In this document: positions 34,038 through 43,092 of the stretch, in pieces | How the letters are laid out: every line of letters begins with the position of its first letter | How positions within the stretch are numbered: position 1 is the stretch's first letter | Assembly (NCBI RefSeq): GCF_000732625.1 | Contig: NZ_JPJI01000032.1 | Coordinates: 1,493,180-1,557,179, forward strand | DNA: 64,000 bases | Source: Nonlabens ulvanivorans | Lineage (GTDB): Bacteria; Bacteroidota; Bacteroidia; Flavobacteriales; Flavobacteriaceae | Direction: 5' to 3' | The notes under the pieces: generated by a model | The model's input: only the letters and a program-made list of their open reading frames with translations | Database searches by the model: none | Told to the model about the DNA's origin: nothing | Position numbers and translations under genes: made by a program

Positions 34038-37000
34038 TTATCTTTTTAAAGTGAAATGTGAGGAAAAGGTCGTTCCATCCATTAAAGTTGCAGTGAACCA
34101 GTAATCACTAGAAGGCATAGGGTTACCATTATAAGTACCATCCCATCCTACACCATCTGCTGCGATTTGTTTTAATAACTTACCGTAGCGATCAAATATA
34201 AAAATCTGTGCGCCTGGCTCAAACGTGAATGAAGTTCCTATCAACTGCCAGTAATCGTGATAATTATCATTATTAGGCGTGAAGTAACGAGGATATCCTA
34301 TGACACTAAATTCTTGTTGTACTGTACCACAACCATTTTTATCTCTTACATATAAGGTGTAAAAACCTGGTGTAAGATCATCAAATATAGGACTGTCTTG
34401 GAATGGTTCTTCTAGACTTACTCGATATTCATAATCGCCTAAACCGCTCACATTTGCGGTTGCTGTTCCGTTACTTGAGGTACCTGCATGTATGACGTCA
34501 ATACTATCTATAGTTGCGGTCTCGCTTATAATTACTGTTACTGTCCTGTTACTAGTACATCCATTAGTATCAGTAACTGCTACTGCATAATCACCACCAG
34601 TGGTTACTTGTATACTAAATGTATTTTCTGAGGTGCTCCATAAGTAAGTATAATCAGATGGAGAACCTGTTATGATACCTGCATCAATAGTAAGTGGCTG
34701 TGGATTATTACCACAGTAATCTATAAGAGCTACTGGTTCTATAATTGGTAAGTCATTAACGATAAGTTCTACTTCACTAATTCCAAAACAGTTTCCGTCA
34801 GGTGATTCTGCTCTAGCAAATATAATTTGACTATTTGGAGTCGTATTATCATAAGTGATTGGTAACACATTTTGTTCTGTCAATGCATCGTTTAAACTTG
34901 CATAATAATTCAAGGTTACATTTGAAGGAGCTGTCATTAATACAGAACTATCAGCATCAGTAAGGTTAAATGTGGTGATACCATCTGCAACACCATCATC
35001 ATCACAACCGGTAAGAATAGTGTCTTGTGCATCACTTGCACTAACCGATAAAGTAATTTGAGATGTGGTGTAGCAACTAGTAGTATCATCTGTAACTCTC
35101 GCATATACTATTTGTAATGGAGTTGTATTTGTATAACTAGTATTATCTAATGGTGACTGGTTGTTGTCTGCATCACTTTGATTGATGTGATAGGTTACGG
35201 TAACACCAGTTGCGCTAGCGGTAATGGTTTCATCAAACTCAGATAAATTAAAAATTGTCCTACTATCTAAAACACCATCTTCATCACATTGAAAAGCATT
35301 AGTGTCATTAGCGACTGGTTTAGGATTAACGATTAGATCAAAGCTGGTGGTGTCTACACAGCTTGTTTCATTGCTATTAACGACTCTAGCAAATATGTTC
35401 TCACTGAAAGCAGTGGTGTTTGTGTAGGTCGTTGCAAGTGGATTGTTTCCAGAATCAGCATCTGCTTGAGATTCATGATAGCTTACAGTAAAATCTGCAG
35501 TGGACTGAGTATCTAATATTAATGGCGTTTGAATACTTAAATCAAAAGTTTGGAAACCGTCAAAGTCATCGTCACATACTTCTAGGTCATTTACTGAATT
35601 AGCTGTTGGTTGCGCAAAAATCTCGATATCAAAACTTGTGGTATCATAACAATCTTCGTTATTATTATTACTAACACGAGCAAATATTGTTTGTGTCGTT
35701 GTAGTGGCGATATAAGGAAGTGTTACAGGATTTGCACCATTGTCTGCATCTGCCTGTGATAAATAGTATTCTACATTAAATATAGTGGCATCTTGAGCAC
35801 CTAAAATTTGTGGAGTTGCTGTTGTCGTAAGGTCAAAGGATTCTGAGCCATCATTGTTGATATCACAAACATTTACATTAGTTGCCGCATTTGCTATTGG
35901 AGTATCAAATATCTGAACACTTTTACGGTAGGTTCTTACAGATCCATTAATGGTTAATGTAAGTACGACATTATATACACCAGGTGCTGCATAGACATGT
36001 GTTGGGCTTTCGACAGACGAATTTGTTCCATCACCAAAATCCCAGTTTACTAATGTAGGTGGTGTGTCAGAGTCAAATTCAAAAGTAGTGTTATCACCTA
36101 AACAGGTAAATTCTACATCTATTAAGGCAAAGAAACTTTGTATAAATGGAGGCAAACCTTGGGCAGATAATCGTCCTGCTAGTGGTATTGCATCATGGAC
36201 ATAATTACAACCTTGCCCTGCAACATTGGGATTATTGATCACACCTAAAAAGCTACGACCATCATTATATGTATCAGATAATGCTCTATAAATTTTCTTA
36301 TCGATTCCCAATTGTAAAGATCCTCTATAACCAGCTCTGGTATCAATAACAACTGTTGAAGAGGCCGGATTAGGACTAGTCATATCAAATTGAAATAGAG
36401 TAGAAGAGTGCGCCGCGGGATCATTACTATTTGTATCATTAGAAGCTGTTACATATAATAAGCTACTGTCTGGAGAAAACTCTACACCATATCCACTTCT
36501 ATTTTGTCCTGTAAATTGAAGTTGTCTCTCATTACTAACGATTCCGGTCAATTGGTCATAATCATATAAAAAGCTACCTGTTCCCATATTACAAGAAACC
36601 ATGTATTGACCATCTGGAGAAATTTTAAGATTACCACGTCGTCCACCGTTGTTAATGGTTGTGGCAACTTGAGATTTAACCGGTACGGGATCTACGCCTG
36701 TAGGACTAACGGTGAAGGTATAAAAGGTATCAAAAGCTGTACCTATCCCATTAAACTCTGCAAGAGCCGTGACTAATATTTCATCATTAACCCCATGATT
36801 AATAGCGGTAATTTTTTCTGAACACGTACTAATTAAATTATTAGGATTTGTAATACTAGAAACAACAGCACCTTGATTGAGGTTTGCGGTCATATCAACT
36901 TCATACCAATGTAAACCACTATCCTGACCACCGGTAGCAGCGGTATCTACTGTAAATATGTAATAGATATCTGGATCTTGTGGTTTAGGTATAATGATCG

Positions 37001-37316
37001 CACTTTGAGTACTGGAAGGATTACCACGCAATCCTTGACCATTTTGCATGATTAAATGATTTCTATCAAATACAGTGATACCATCAGTATAAAAAAGAAG
37101 GTTTCCGTTTGAATCAGATATAGATGCACAACCTTCAAAGGTGTCTAGTTGACCATTGGCAAGTGGTGTGACAGCACCTGTTACAGGATCAAATGTGATA
37201 CCAGCATTAAATCCAAAATACCAATTTGAAGCTTCTAGTTGAGCAGTTGATAATTGAGATACTGCGATTATTAGTAAAACTACTATCGCAACTATTTTCT
37301 TTTTCATAAAAATCAT
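34038..37316 (-). CDS. T9SS type B surface protein, WYFG family, four Asp-rich repeats plus SprB-like segment
   Basis: The product has 1,092 residues. The signal peptide (about 1-25, ending LSTAQ) is followed by LEASNWYFGFNAGITFDP and the propeller-like domain, with FSPDSSLLYVTAS, to about 395. A PKD domain (NWDFGDGTNSSVESPTHVYAAPG) is followed by four Asp-rich repeats (about 475-850), each near a CD-x-D start (NVCDINNDG, EVCDDDFDG, FQCDEDGV, TGCDDDGV). A segment with YLWSTSENTFSIQVTTGGDYAVAVTDTNGCTS resembles repeats of the gliding adhesin SprB. The type B tail is YFTPNNDNYHDYWQLIG to FTLKR. The ATG at 37316 or 37307 (MKKKIVAI) could be the start. It is the first of the cluster, 41 bp after the ABC permease stop. 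Confidence 0.85.
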   Translation of the reverse strand: MIFMKKKIVAIVVLLIIAVSQLSTAQLEASNWYFGFNAGITFDPVTGAVTPLANGQLDTFEGCASISDSNGNLLFYTDGITVFDRNHLIMQNGQGLRGNPSSTQSAIIIPKPQDPDIYYIFTVDTAATGGQDSGLHWYEVDMTANLNQGAVVSSITNPNNLISTCSEKITAINHGVNDEILVTALAEFNGIGTAFDTFYTFTVSPTGVDPVPVKSQVATTINNGGRRGNLKISPDGQYMVSCNMGTGSFLYDYDQLTGIVSNERQLQFTGQNRSGYGVEFSPDSSLLYVTASNDTNSNDPAAHSSTLFQFDMTSPNPASSTVVIDTRAGYRGSLQLGIDKKIYRALSDTYNDGRSFLGVINNPNVAGQGCNYVHDAIPLAGRLSAQGLPPFIQSFFALIDVEFTCLGDNTTFEFDSDTPPTLVNWDFGDGTNSSVESPTHVYAAPGVYNVVLTLTINGSVRTYRKSVQIFDTPIANAATNVNVCDINNDGSESFDLTTTATPQILGAQDATIFNVEYYLSQADADNGANPVTLPYIATTTTQTIFARVSNNNNEDCYDTTSFDIEIFAQPTANSVNDLEVCDDDFDGFQTFDLSIQTPLILDTQSTADFTVSYHESQADADSGNNPLATTYTNTTAFSENIFARVVNSNETSCVDTTSFDLIVNPKPVANDTNAFQCDEDGVLDSRTIFNLSEFDETITASATGVTVTYHINQSDADNNQSPLDNTSYTNTTPLQIVYARVTDDTTSCYTTSQITLSVSASDAQDTILTGCDDDGVADGITTFNLTDADSSVLMTAPSNVTLNYYASLNDALTEQNVLPITYDNTTPNSQIIFARAESPDGNCFGISEVELIVNDLPIIEPVALIDYCGNNPQPLTIDAGIITGSPSDYTYLWSTSENTFSIQVTTGGDYAVAVTDTNGCTSNRTVTVIISETATIDSIDVIHAGTSSNGTATANVSGLGDYEYRVSLEEPFQDSPIFDDLTPGFYTLYVRDKNGCGTVQQEFSVIGYPRYFTPNNDNYHDYWQLIGTSFTFEPGAQIFIFDRYGKLLKQIAADGVGWDGTYNGNPMPSSDYWFTATLMDGTTFSSHFTLKR

Positions 37317-37357
37317 AGTTGCGAAAATAGTACATACTTATCACAATTTTATGCTAA

Positions 37358-38200
37358 TTATAAGTCTCTACGTTTTAAGATTTTATAAGACCAAAAAATA
37401 AACAAAAAGCTCCAAGCCATTGAAGTCACTACATTTATTAGACTAACACCATAATCTTTAATATACTGACCTTGAGTTAATTGTTCTATACCACCTTGAA
37501 CGATTGAAATCTTAGTAAATGGTTCTTTTATAAGTAAGCTAGCAGATTCTAACGGTAAAATATGTTGAATAACATTCCAAGTGTCCACATCATATTTAAA
37601 ATCAATAAAAGAGCTTAAGCCTCTGATAACTAGCTCAAAAATCCACCATACACCAATTAATCCTAATGCAAATGCACTACGTTTTACTAGTACACCAGCA
37701 AATAGACAAAAACAGAAAAACATTAAGTGACTGATGAAAAAAGCAGGCAAATATTCCATTTTAGAAAAAATTATTCCAATTTCTAAATAGTCAGAATGAA
37801 ATAGACCTAGTATTAAAGATGCTATAAATACAATCATAGTGGTAAGTAGTGCAAGTGTAATCGCTAGATATAATTTTGATAGTATCAATTCTTTCTTGCT
37901 TAGTCCATCAATAAGATTTTGCTTTAAAGTTCTATTACTATATTCATTTGCAGTAAGAGAAACAATTACTATCGCAATGAAAATTTTCAGGAAACTTACC
38001 ATATAAGTGCTCAAGTGCCAGATATATGGAAAATTAAAAATACCTAAGTCGGATAAGCTACCTTTAAATCCATTGATATTCACCTGAATTAATCCAGTAA
38101 ACATTAATAAAATAACGATGACTAAATAGATTATAGTAAGGACTTTAGAGCTTTTACTATATTTAAATTTATGAAATTCTATATCGAGTAATCTTTTCAT
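37358..38200 (-). CDS. ABC-2 type transporter permease
   Basis: The product has 280 residues with six hydrophobic segments (for example VLTIIYLVIVILLMFTGLI, IFIAIVIVSLTANEYSNRTLKQN and LGLIGVWWIFELVI). The ANEYSNRTLKQNLIDGLSKKELILSKL block between segments two and three is typical of ABC-2 permeases that work with a separate ATPase. It partners the ATPase encoded 2 bp upstream. The substrate is unknown; this class exports lipids, peptides or drugs. The T9SS cluster begins 41 bp downstream, possibly on the same transcript, although no functional link is established. Confidence 0.85.
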   Translation of the reverse strand: MKRLLDIEFHKFKYSKSSKVLTIIYLVIVILLMFTGLIQVNINGFKGSLSDLGIFNFPYIWHLSTYMVSFLKIFIAIVIVSLTANEYSNRTLKQNLIDGLSKKELILSKLYLAITLALLTTMIVFIASLILGLFHSDYLEIGIIFSKMEYLPAFFISHLMFFCFCLFAGVLVKRSAFALGLIGVWWIFELVIRGLSSFIDFKYDVDTWNVIQHILPLESASLLIKEPFTKISIVQGGIEQLTQGQYIKDYGVSLINVVTSMAWSFLFIFWSYKILKRRDL

Positions 38201-38202
38201 GG

Positions 38203-39099
38203 CTAGTTGTGGTTAGTAAGTTGGATAAATTGATCTTCAAGACTTTGCTTTTTAAGGAAAAGCTTGTTGAGAGAAATGTTTTTTGCAAAAGCAGCAGCAT
38301 TAATTTTACCTAGATCAACAGGTTGATTGAGTACGACTTTAAAACCTTCGATTTCCTCTTTAACAGATACAGCATATGGTTGCCCCTTTAAAAATTCAAA
38401 AAGACCATCTCTATTTGTAGCATCTAGATGTACCACACCATGATTATGATTCATTTCATCTACTGCGCCACAATAAAGAGTTTTTCCCTGTCGCAATACA
38501 ATGACATGAGTACATACTTTTTCAACTTCATCCAGTAGGTGAGAAGCTAGTAGAATTGTGGTTCCTGACTTTGCGATGTCTTGAATAATATCTCTAATCT
38601 TACGTATACCTTGCGGATCTAGACCATTAGTAGGCTCATCTAGGATTAGAATTTCTGGATCATTTAAAAGTGCACTGGCAATAGCCAGTCTTTGTTTCAT
38701 ACCTAAAGAATAAGTACTGAATGGACTATGCTTGCGTGCTAGCAAATCTACTACTGCCAGCTTTTCTTCAATCTTATCTTTAGCGATGTTTTTAATTTTA
38801 CAGACCAGTTCTAAGTTCTGAACAGCGGTCATGCTAGGATAGAAATTAGGTCGTTCTATAATAGCTCCTATACGTTTAAGTGCATCATGATTTGTGGTGG
38901 TCCCTTCAAACCACTCATAAGAACCAGAAGTAGGATTCACAACATTAAGTACCATTCCTAGTGTAGTGGATTTACCACTACCATTAGGACCTAGGATACC
39001 GTATACATGACCTTTTTCTATTTTAAAACTTACGTTATCTACAGCTTTGAGACCGCTGTAGTTTTTAGAAAGGTTTTTTATTTCTAGAATAGTTTTCAC
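38203..39099 (-). CDS. ABC transporter ATP-binding protein
   Basis: The product has 298 residues from a GTG start. Walker A is GILGPNGSGKSTT (about 35-47), the Q-loop region is IIERPNFYPSM, the signature is TYSLGMKQRLAIA, and Walker B is ILILDEPTNGLDPQG, followed by the switch His in LLASHLLDEVEKVC. The C-terminal 85 residues form the accessory region common in ABC-2 exporters (CcmA/NatA/BcrA type). It energises the permease directly downstream (2-bp gap). A divergent gene starts 72 bp upstream. Confidence 0.92.
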   Translation of the reverse strand: MKTILEIKNLSKNYSGLKAVDNVSFKIEKGHVYGILGPNGSGKSTTLGMVLNVVNPTSGSYEWFEGTTTNHDALKRIGAIIERPNFYPSMTAVQNLELVCKIKNIAKDKIEEKLAVVDLLARKHSPFSTYSLGMKQRLAIASALLNDPEILILDEPTNGLDPQGIRKIRDIIQDIAKSGTTILLASHLLDEVEKVCTHVIVLRQGKTLYCGAVDEMNHNHGVVHLDATNRDGLFEFLKGQPYAVSVKEEIEGFKVVLNQPVDLGKINAAAFAKNISLNKLFLKKQSLEDQFIQLTNHN

Positions 39100-39170
39100 A
39101 AGCGAGTTATTTTGGTTATTATGTATGACTGTAAAATAATAAAATTGTTACCGTAAAAAGGTACAAATCT

Positions 39171-40226
39171 ATGATAGAAGAAAAATTACTTTCACGTAAA
39201 AAACCTACTTATCCTGTAAGTCAGGCACTTAATGCGTATCTAAAAAGATATAATAGACAAACTAGTATACAAGTGTCTTATGATGATCTATTAAGGTTTC
39301 AAGGCTGTATTACAGTCTATGATAAAAATGAGGAAGATACCTTATGGGTAAGATGTTATTACTCAGACTCAGAGCGTGATATTATAGATGCTGCCCTTAA
39401 AAAGGTCTATGATATTTTACACAGTGATGGTAGCGATGATCTACTAGATTATTTAAGCGTTGACGCTGTAGATTATTGCACCTTTGGTAATACAAAACCA
39501 TTCCGTATTAAGATTAGAAACATCTTAAATGATGGTTTTACATATTTCTATGTGAAAAAAGCAGATGCGTCGCGTGTTTATGGATTAGAGTTAGAGCACC
39601 TTTTATCACCGCACCGTATCAACTTTTTAGTTTATGATAATACGCTCATTGAAGAGCATATTGCCGGTATACCAGGAGATGAATTTATTGCAGACTATAT
39701 TAAAGATTGTACTGAGTCTGAACTTACACAAATTGCAAAAGAGTTTGTAAAATTTAATGAGCGTTGTTTTATCAGACTTTTAGGTGATATGCGTGCTTAT
39801 AATTATGTTGTGATTCCTACACATGATTTTGATCGTGTTAGTTATGCCATACGAGCGATTGACTTTGATCAACAATGTTATGAAGGTAGATTAAAAGTTT
39901 ATCGTCCACAGTTTTTTAAAGAGAACCTGCCTATGGTTCAGAATGTTACCGATCGTTTAAAAAACCAAAGTATCGATCAGTATAAAAAAGAAGAGCGAGC
40001 TTTAATTTCTAAAAGATTGATTAACACACAGAGTCGTTATCGCAGTCTTATGAAATGTATGAGAGCAGATAAAGTGAGTACTCCAGAAAAAACAAAACAA
40101 TTAGGTCGCGAGTTACATGAATTTACTAAAGATGTGAAGTTTAAAAGATCTCGTAATATGGGATCTGTGCTAGCAAACGTTTTAGACTTTGTGAAACGTA
40201 ATTATGAACACGTCCATAAAATTTAA
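39171..40226 (+). CDS. Uncharacterised protein with protein-kinase-like motifs
   Basis: The product has 351 residues, soluble, with no signal peptide. I do not recognise a named family, but the middle reads like a kinase of the APH/HipA-like superfamily. There is a strand with Lys129/130 (YFYVKKADASRVYG), acidic helix residues Glu140/142, a hinge-like strand VYDNTLIEEHIAGIPGDEFI (154-173), a catalytic-loop-like LLGDMRAYNYVVI with Asp206 and Asn211 at the canonical Asp-x4-Asn spacing, and AIDFDQQ (231-233) in the place of the DFG Asp. The C-terminal 110 residues are basic and helical. Phosphotransfer activity is inference only. It stands alone, divergent from the ABC genes, and is followed by a palindrome copy and a terminator. 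Confidence 0.6.
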   Translation: MIEEKLLSRKKPTYPVSQALNAYLKRYNRQTSIQVSYDDLLRFQGCITVYDKNEEDTLWVRCYYSDSERDIIDAALKKVYDILHSDGSDDLLDYLSVDAVDYCTFGNTKPFRIKIRNILNDGFTYFYVKKADASRVYGLELEHLLSPHRINFLVYDNTLIEEHIAGIPGDEFIADYIKDCTESELTQIAKEFVKFNERCFIRLLGDMRAYNYVVIPTHDFDRVSYAIRAIDFDQQCYEGRLKVYRPQFFKENLPMVQNVTDRLKNQSIDQYKKEERALISKRLINTQSRYRSLMKCMRADKVSTPEKTKQLGRELHEFTKDVKFKRSRNMGSVLANVLDFVKRNYEHVHKI

Positions 40227-40244
40227 GGTTGAATAATTTAAAAT

Positions 40245-40268
40245 TATACGCTTTCGCGAAAGCGTATA
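40245..40268. repeat. Dispersed palindrome copy 10, longest
   Basis: A 24-bp perfect palindrome: the 14-bp core extended on both sides by TATAC/GTATA. It lies between a stop codon and the shared terminator at 40271. Confidence 0.92.
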
Positions 40269-40270
40269 AA

Positions 40271-40307
40271 AAAAGCCCAAAGCTATTCAACAGCTTTGGG
40301 CTTTTTT
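40271..40307. terminator. Bidirectional terminator between convergent genes
   Basis: AAAAGCCCAAAGCT and AGCTTTGGGCTTTT form a 14-bp stem with A and T runs on the two sides, between the kinase-like gene (+) and the DJ-1/Hsp31-like gene (-). Confidence 0.88.
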
Positions 40308-40324
40308 ATATACTTACTAATGGA

Positions 40325-41125
40325 TTATTTCAATCTCTCAAGTAACTTTTCTGCAACAAGCTCTGATGAAGCAGGATTTTGACCTGTAATCAGTAAACCA
40401 TCTTCAACGGCATAAGGATTCCAGTCGTCTTTTTTAGAATAAATACCACCATTGCTTATCAACATATCTTCTACTAGAAAAGGTACCACATCTGTAAGCT
40501 GTACAGCATCTTCTTCACCGTTAGTAAAGCCAGTAACTTTTTTACCTTTTACTAGTGGAGAACCGTCAGTGTTTTTAGTATTCTTAAAGATTGCTGGTGC
40601 ATGACATACAGCAGCAACCGTTTTATTATTGTTATAGAATGACTCAATCAGTTTAATAGAGTTTTCATCTTCTGCAAGATCCCACAATGGTCCGTGACCA
40701 CCAGGATAGAATACCGCATCATAGTCTGATTGAGAAACCTCACTTAACTTAAGTGTTTTAGAAATTTTATCTTGTGTTTCTTGATCTTCATAGTACCTCT
40801 TTGTTGCAGGTGTTTGAAAATCTGGTTGTTCACTTTTAGGATCGATAGGTGGTTGTCCACCTTTAGGTGATGCAAGTGTCACGTTTACACCTTTATCTGT
40901 GAGTAGGTAATATGGTGCAGCAAATTCTTCTACCCAAAAACCTGTTTTCTCTCCAGTGTCTCCTAATTCATCATGACTCGTTAATACAAATAATACATTC
41001 TTCATAGCTGTGTTTTTTGTTTCTGTTATCTCTTTATTTTCTACAGGATTATCTTTCTCTTGTGTTTTTGAACCGCAAGAGTTCAATAATAATGTAGCGA
41101 TAAAGACTAAAGTTATTTTATTCAT
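40325..41125 (-). CDS. DJ-1/Hsp31-like (type 1 glutamine amidotransferase domain) lipoprotein
   Basis: The product has 266 residues. Lipobox TLLLNSC (Cys17) and a charged linker (20-40) precede the domain. The domain begins KNVLFVLTSHDELGDTGEKTGFWVEEFAAPYYLL, with the Glu pair at 66/67, and has YPGGHGPLWDL and the nucleophile elbow AAVCHAPAIF with Cys174 and His175. This is the class I GATase-like subfamily with Hsp31/glyoxalase III relatives, which act on methylglyoxal or serve as chaperones; export as a lipoprotein is uncommon for that group. It is a second, distinct DJ-1-superfamily lipoprotein in the window. A TAATTTTG -7 box precedes it. Confidence 0.82.
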   Translation of the reverse strand: MNKITLVFIATLLLNSCGSKTQEKDNPVENKEITETKNTAMKNVLFVLTSHDELGDTGEKTGFWVEEFAAPYYLLTDKGVNVTLASPKGGQPPIDPKSEQPDFQTPATKRYYEDQETQDKISKTLKLSEVSQSDYDAVFYPGGHGPLWDLAEDENSIKLIESFYNNNKTVAAVCHAPAIFKNTKNTDGSPLVKGKKVTGFTNGEEDAVQLTDVVPFLVEDMLISNGGIYSKKDDWNPYAVEDGLLITGQNPASSELVAEKLLERLK

Positions 41126-41149
41126 TTATAATAATTGATATTGTTAATA

Positions 41150-41157
41150 CAAAATTA
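41150..41157 (-). promoter_or_regulatory. -7 box upstream of the DJ-1/Hsp31-like gene
   Basis: TAATTTTG on the minus strand matches TAnnTTTG, 24 bp before the ATG at 41125. Confidence 0.4.
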
Positions 41158-41189
41158 TGATGAATAGTAGCCTTAAAAATTGATGTATG

Positions 41190-41783
41190 TTAAGAAACAC
41201 TGCTATGTGTAATTTCTTTTCTAATTCTGCTTAAACTTTCTGTTGTAATTCCTAAATAAGAAGCGATATGATAATTCTTTACACTTTGCTCGATATTAGG
41301 ATAGGTAGTAATAAAAGATAAATATCGTTCTTTGGCCGTTTGCGAGAGGCTAGCGAGAATCCTTTTCTGAAAACTCGCAAAAGCACCTTCCATTTTTTTT
41401 CTAAAAAAGGTTTCTAACTGCGGAATCTCGAGCAACAGTTTTTCCATATTAGACCTAGATATTTTATATACTATGGTGTCTTGAATAGTTTCAATATTCA
41501 TTATGGATTTACCGGTATTGAAAAAAGCCGTGTAATCACTAATCCACCAATCATTAATGGCAAATTGTATAGTGTGCTCTTTACCTGCAGTATCTATAAA
41601 ATAGGTGCGCAGACAGCCTTGATCAACATAATATTGATGATAAACGGTGTCATGCGCCTGTAGTAAAGAGCTACCTTTTTTTAACACAATACGTTCCATT
41701 TTTTCATCAATCATTCTACTTTCAGTTTGAGAAAGTACAATGTCTTTAAAGATTTGAGATATCATGGAATTGTATATTGTCAT
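41190..41783 (-). CDS. Crp/Fnr-family transcriptional regulator
   Basis: The product has up to 197 residues; the start may instead be the ATG at 41765 (MISQIFKDIV). The cyclic-nucleotide-binding-like beta-roll covers about 25-125 (YVDQGCLRTYFIDTAGKEHTIQFAINDWWISDY, then TIQDTIVYKISRSNMEKLLLEIPQL). A short C-terminal helix-turn-helix follows (IASYLGITTESLSRIRKEI). Flavobacterial regulators of this group usually lack the cAMP-contact Arg-Ser motif and their ligand is generally unknown. The gene lies 19 bp after the SDR stop, in the same direction, so the two are probably co-transcribed. Confidence 0.85.
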   Translation of the reverse strand: MTIYNSMISQIFKDIVLSQTESRMIDEKMERIVLKKGSSLLQAHDTVYHQYYVDQGCLRTYFIDTAGKEHTIQFAINDWWISDYTAFFNTGKSIMNIETIQDTIVYKISRSNMEKLLLEIPQLETFFRKKMEGAFASFQKRILASLSQTAKERYLSFITTYPNIEQSVKNYHIASYLGITTESLSRIRKEITHSSVS

Positions 41784-41802
41784 TATAGATTACTCAAAAT
41801 CA

Positions 41803-42522
41803 TTAAGGATTAGTGGACCATAATGCGGCACTCTTAAGCATTGCTCTTTTAGGTAATTTAAGTCCTGCAACAATCAACTCTGCAAAATCTTCTGGTTGTA
41901 AAACGCTGTCTTCAGAATCTTTACTTGCAATTCCTAAATCAATAGACATATCAGATGCAATAGTGCTAGGAGTAAGCGTACAAACTCTAATGTTATTTTT
42001 ACGTACTTCTTTCATTAAAGATTCTGACATTCCGATTACCGCAAACTTTGATGCAGAATATGCTGATGTACTAGCATTACCATTTAATCCTGCTGTAGAA
42101 GATACATTAATGATTTCCCCATGGTTTTGTTCAATAAGGTGTGGTAATACTTCTTTAGTCACATAATACATTCCCATGACATTAGTTTGTATAATCTGAC
42201 TCCATTGATCTACAGGCATATCGTTTAAAGTTCCAAAAGCTGCAATACCAGCATTATTGACTAATATATCTATAGAACCTAAAGTGTCTATTAACGATTT
42301 TATACCAGTTTGAACTTCTTCATAATTGCCTACATCAAATGTGGCATAAGTAGCTTTAACTCCTAACTGTTCTAATTCAGAAACAGTAGCCTTAAGAGCT
42401 TCTTCATTTCTTCCTGTAATGGCTATATCTATTCCTTCTTTTGCAAATGCTATTGCGGTCGCTTTTCCTAGGCCACGACTACCACCGGTGATTATTGCTT
42501 TTTTACCTGTTAAATCTTGCAT
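41803..42522 (-). CDS. Short-chain dehydrogenase/reductase (3-ketoacyl reductase-like)
   Basis: The product has 239 residues, a classical SDR. The cofactor motif is GGSRGLGKA (13-21), followed by NNAGIAAFG (89-97). The catalytic residues are Asn114 (TNVMG), Ser142, Tyr155 and Lys159 (YSASK). An Arg in the TGRNE turn after beta-2 is compatible with NADPH. The sequence resembles FabG-like 3-ketoacyl reductases, but fatty-acid synthesis genes are absent here, so the substrate is open. It is the first gene of a pair with the Crp/Fnr regulator. Confidence 0.88.
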   Translation of the reverse strand: MQDLTGKKAIITGGSRGLGKATAIAFAKEGIDIAITGRNEEALKATVSELEQLGVKATYATFDVGNYEEVQTGIKSLIDTLGSIDILVNNAGIAAFGTLNDMPVDQWSQIIQTNVMGMYYVTKEVLPHLIEQNHGEIINVSSTAGLNGNASTSAYSASKFAVIGMSESLMKEVRKNNIRVCTLTPSTIASDMSIDLGIASKDSEDSVLQPEDFAELIVAGLKLPKRAMLKSAALWSTNP

Positions 42523-42723
42523 GTATTTGGTTTTAGAGTATGTGTATAATCAAAATAAATGAACTGTTGTTGTGTCATATTTTGAGTTAATTAATGCCTT
42601 TTAAGACGGCTAAATTATGCATTTTGAATGGTTATAGCGATCTTGTTTATATTAATCATTTGTGAATAAATGGTAAGTGTCTAATAATTATTTTCTTGGG
42701 TTTTTATATTGAAAATAGGCCTT

Positions 42724-43077
42724 TTAACTATTAGAATACCCTAAATGATAAATCGCGATAGCATAAATGAATATCATAACTAGCATTGGGATTTTATTTA
42801 CAAAAGCACCGGATAAAGCTACAAGTCCGATGGTAGCAGCTAATAGTGCTAAAGAAAAAAGAACAATAGCGATAATTCTGGCCCATCGTTTTGCTTGAAA
42901 AACAAATAGTAACAAAACAACTGTCAGTACAAACCTTACACATTGCTGTATCAGTTTTGACGTATTTATTTCTGGTAGGGCAGATTGATAGAAATATATG
43001 GTATGAAGAGAAATTAACAGAATACTAATAGAAATTAAGATGGTTCTACGTTTGCCTAATTGTGCTAATTCGTTCAT
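42724..43077 (-). CDS. Small four-helix membrane protein of unknown function
   Basis: The product has 117 residues with four predicted membrane segments (about 10-32, 43-62, 66-90 and 96-114) and almost no soluble part. No family is recognised. It begins 15 bp after the stop of the upstream ABC exporter gene and is likely to be co-transcribed with it. No catalytic or metal-binding motif is visible. Confidence 0.6.
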   Translation of the reverse strand: MNELAQLGKRRTILISISILLISLHTIYFYQSALPEINTSKLIQQCVRFVLTVVLLLFVFQAKRWARIIAIVLFSLALLAATIGLVALSGAFVNKIPMLVMIFIYAIAIYHLGYSNS

Positions 43078-43092
43078 TGTTATAAAATTCTT

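Noticed and set aside
29005-37316. Possible CRISPR or direct DNA repeats suggested by repetitive protein motifs
   Set aside because: The repeats are protein-domain units of 85-100 residues with diverged DNA; there are no short identical repeats with regular spacers.
41813-42166. 117-residue open frame opposite the SDR gene
   Set aside because: It is antisense to conserved SDR motifs, and no promoter or signal supports it.
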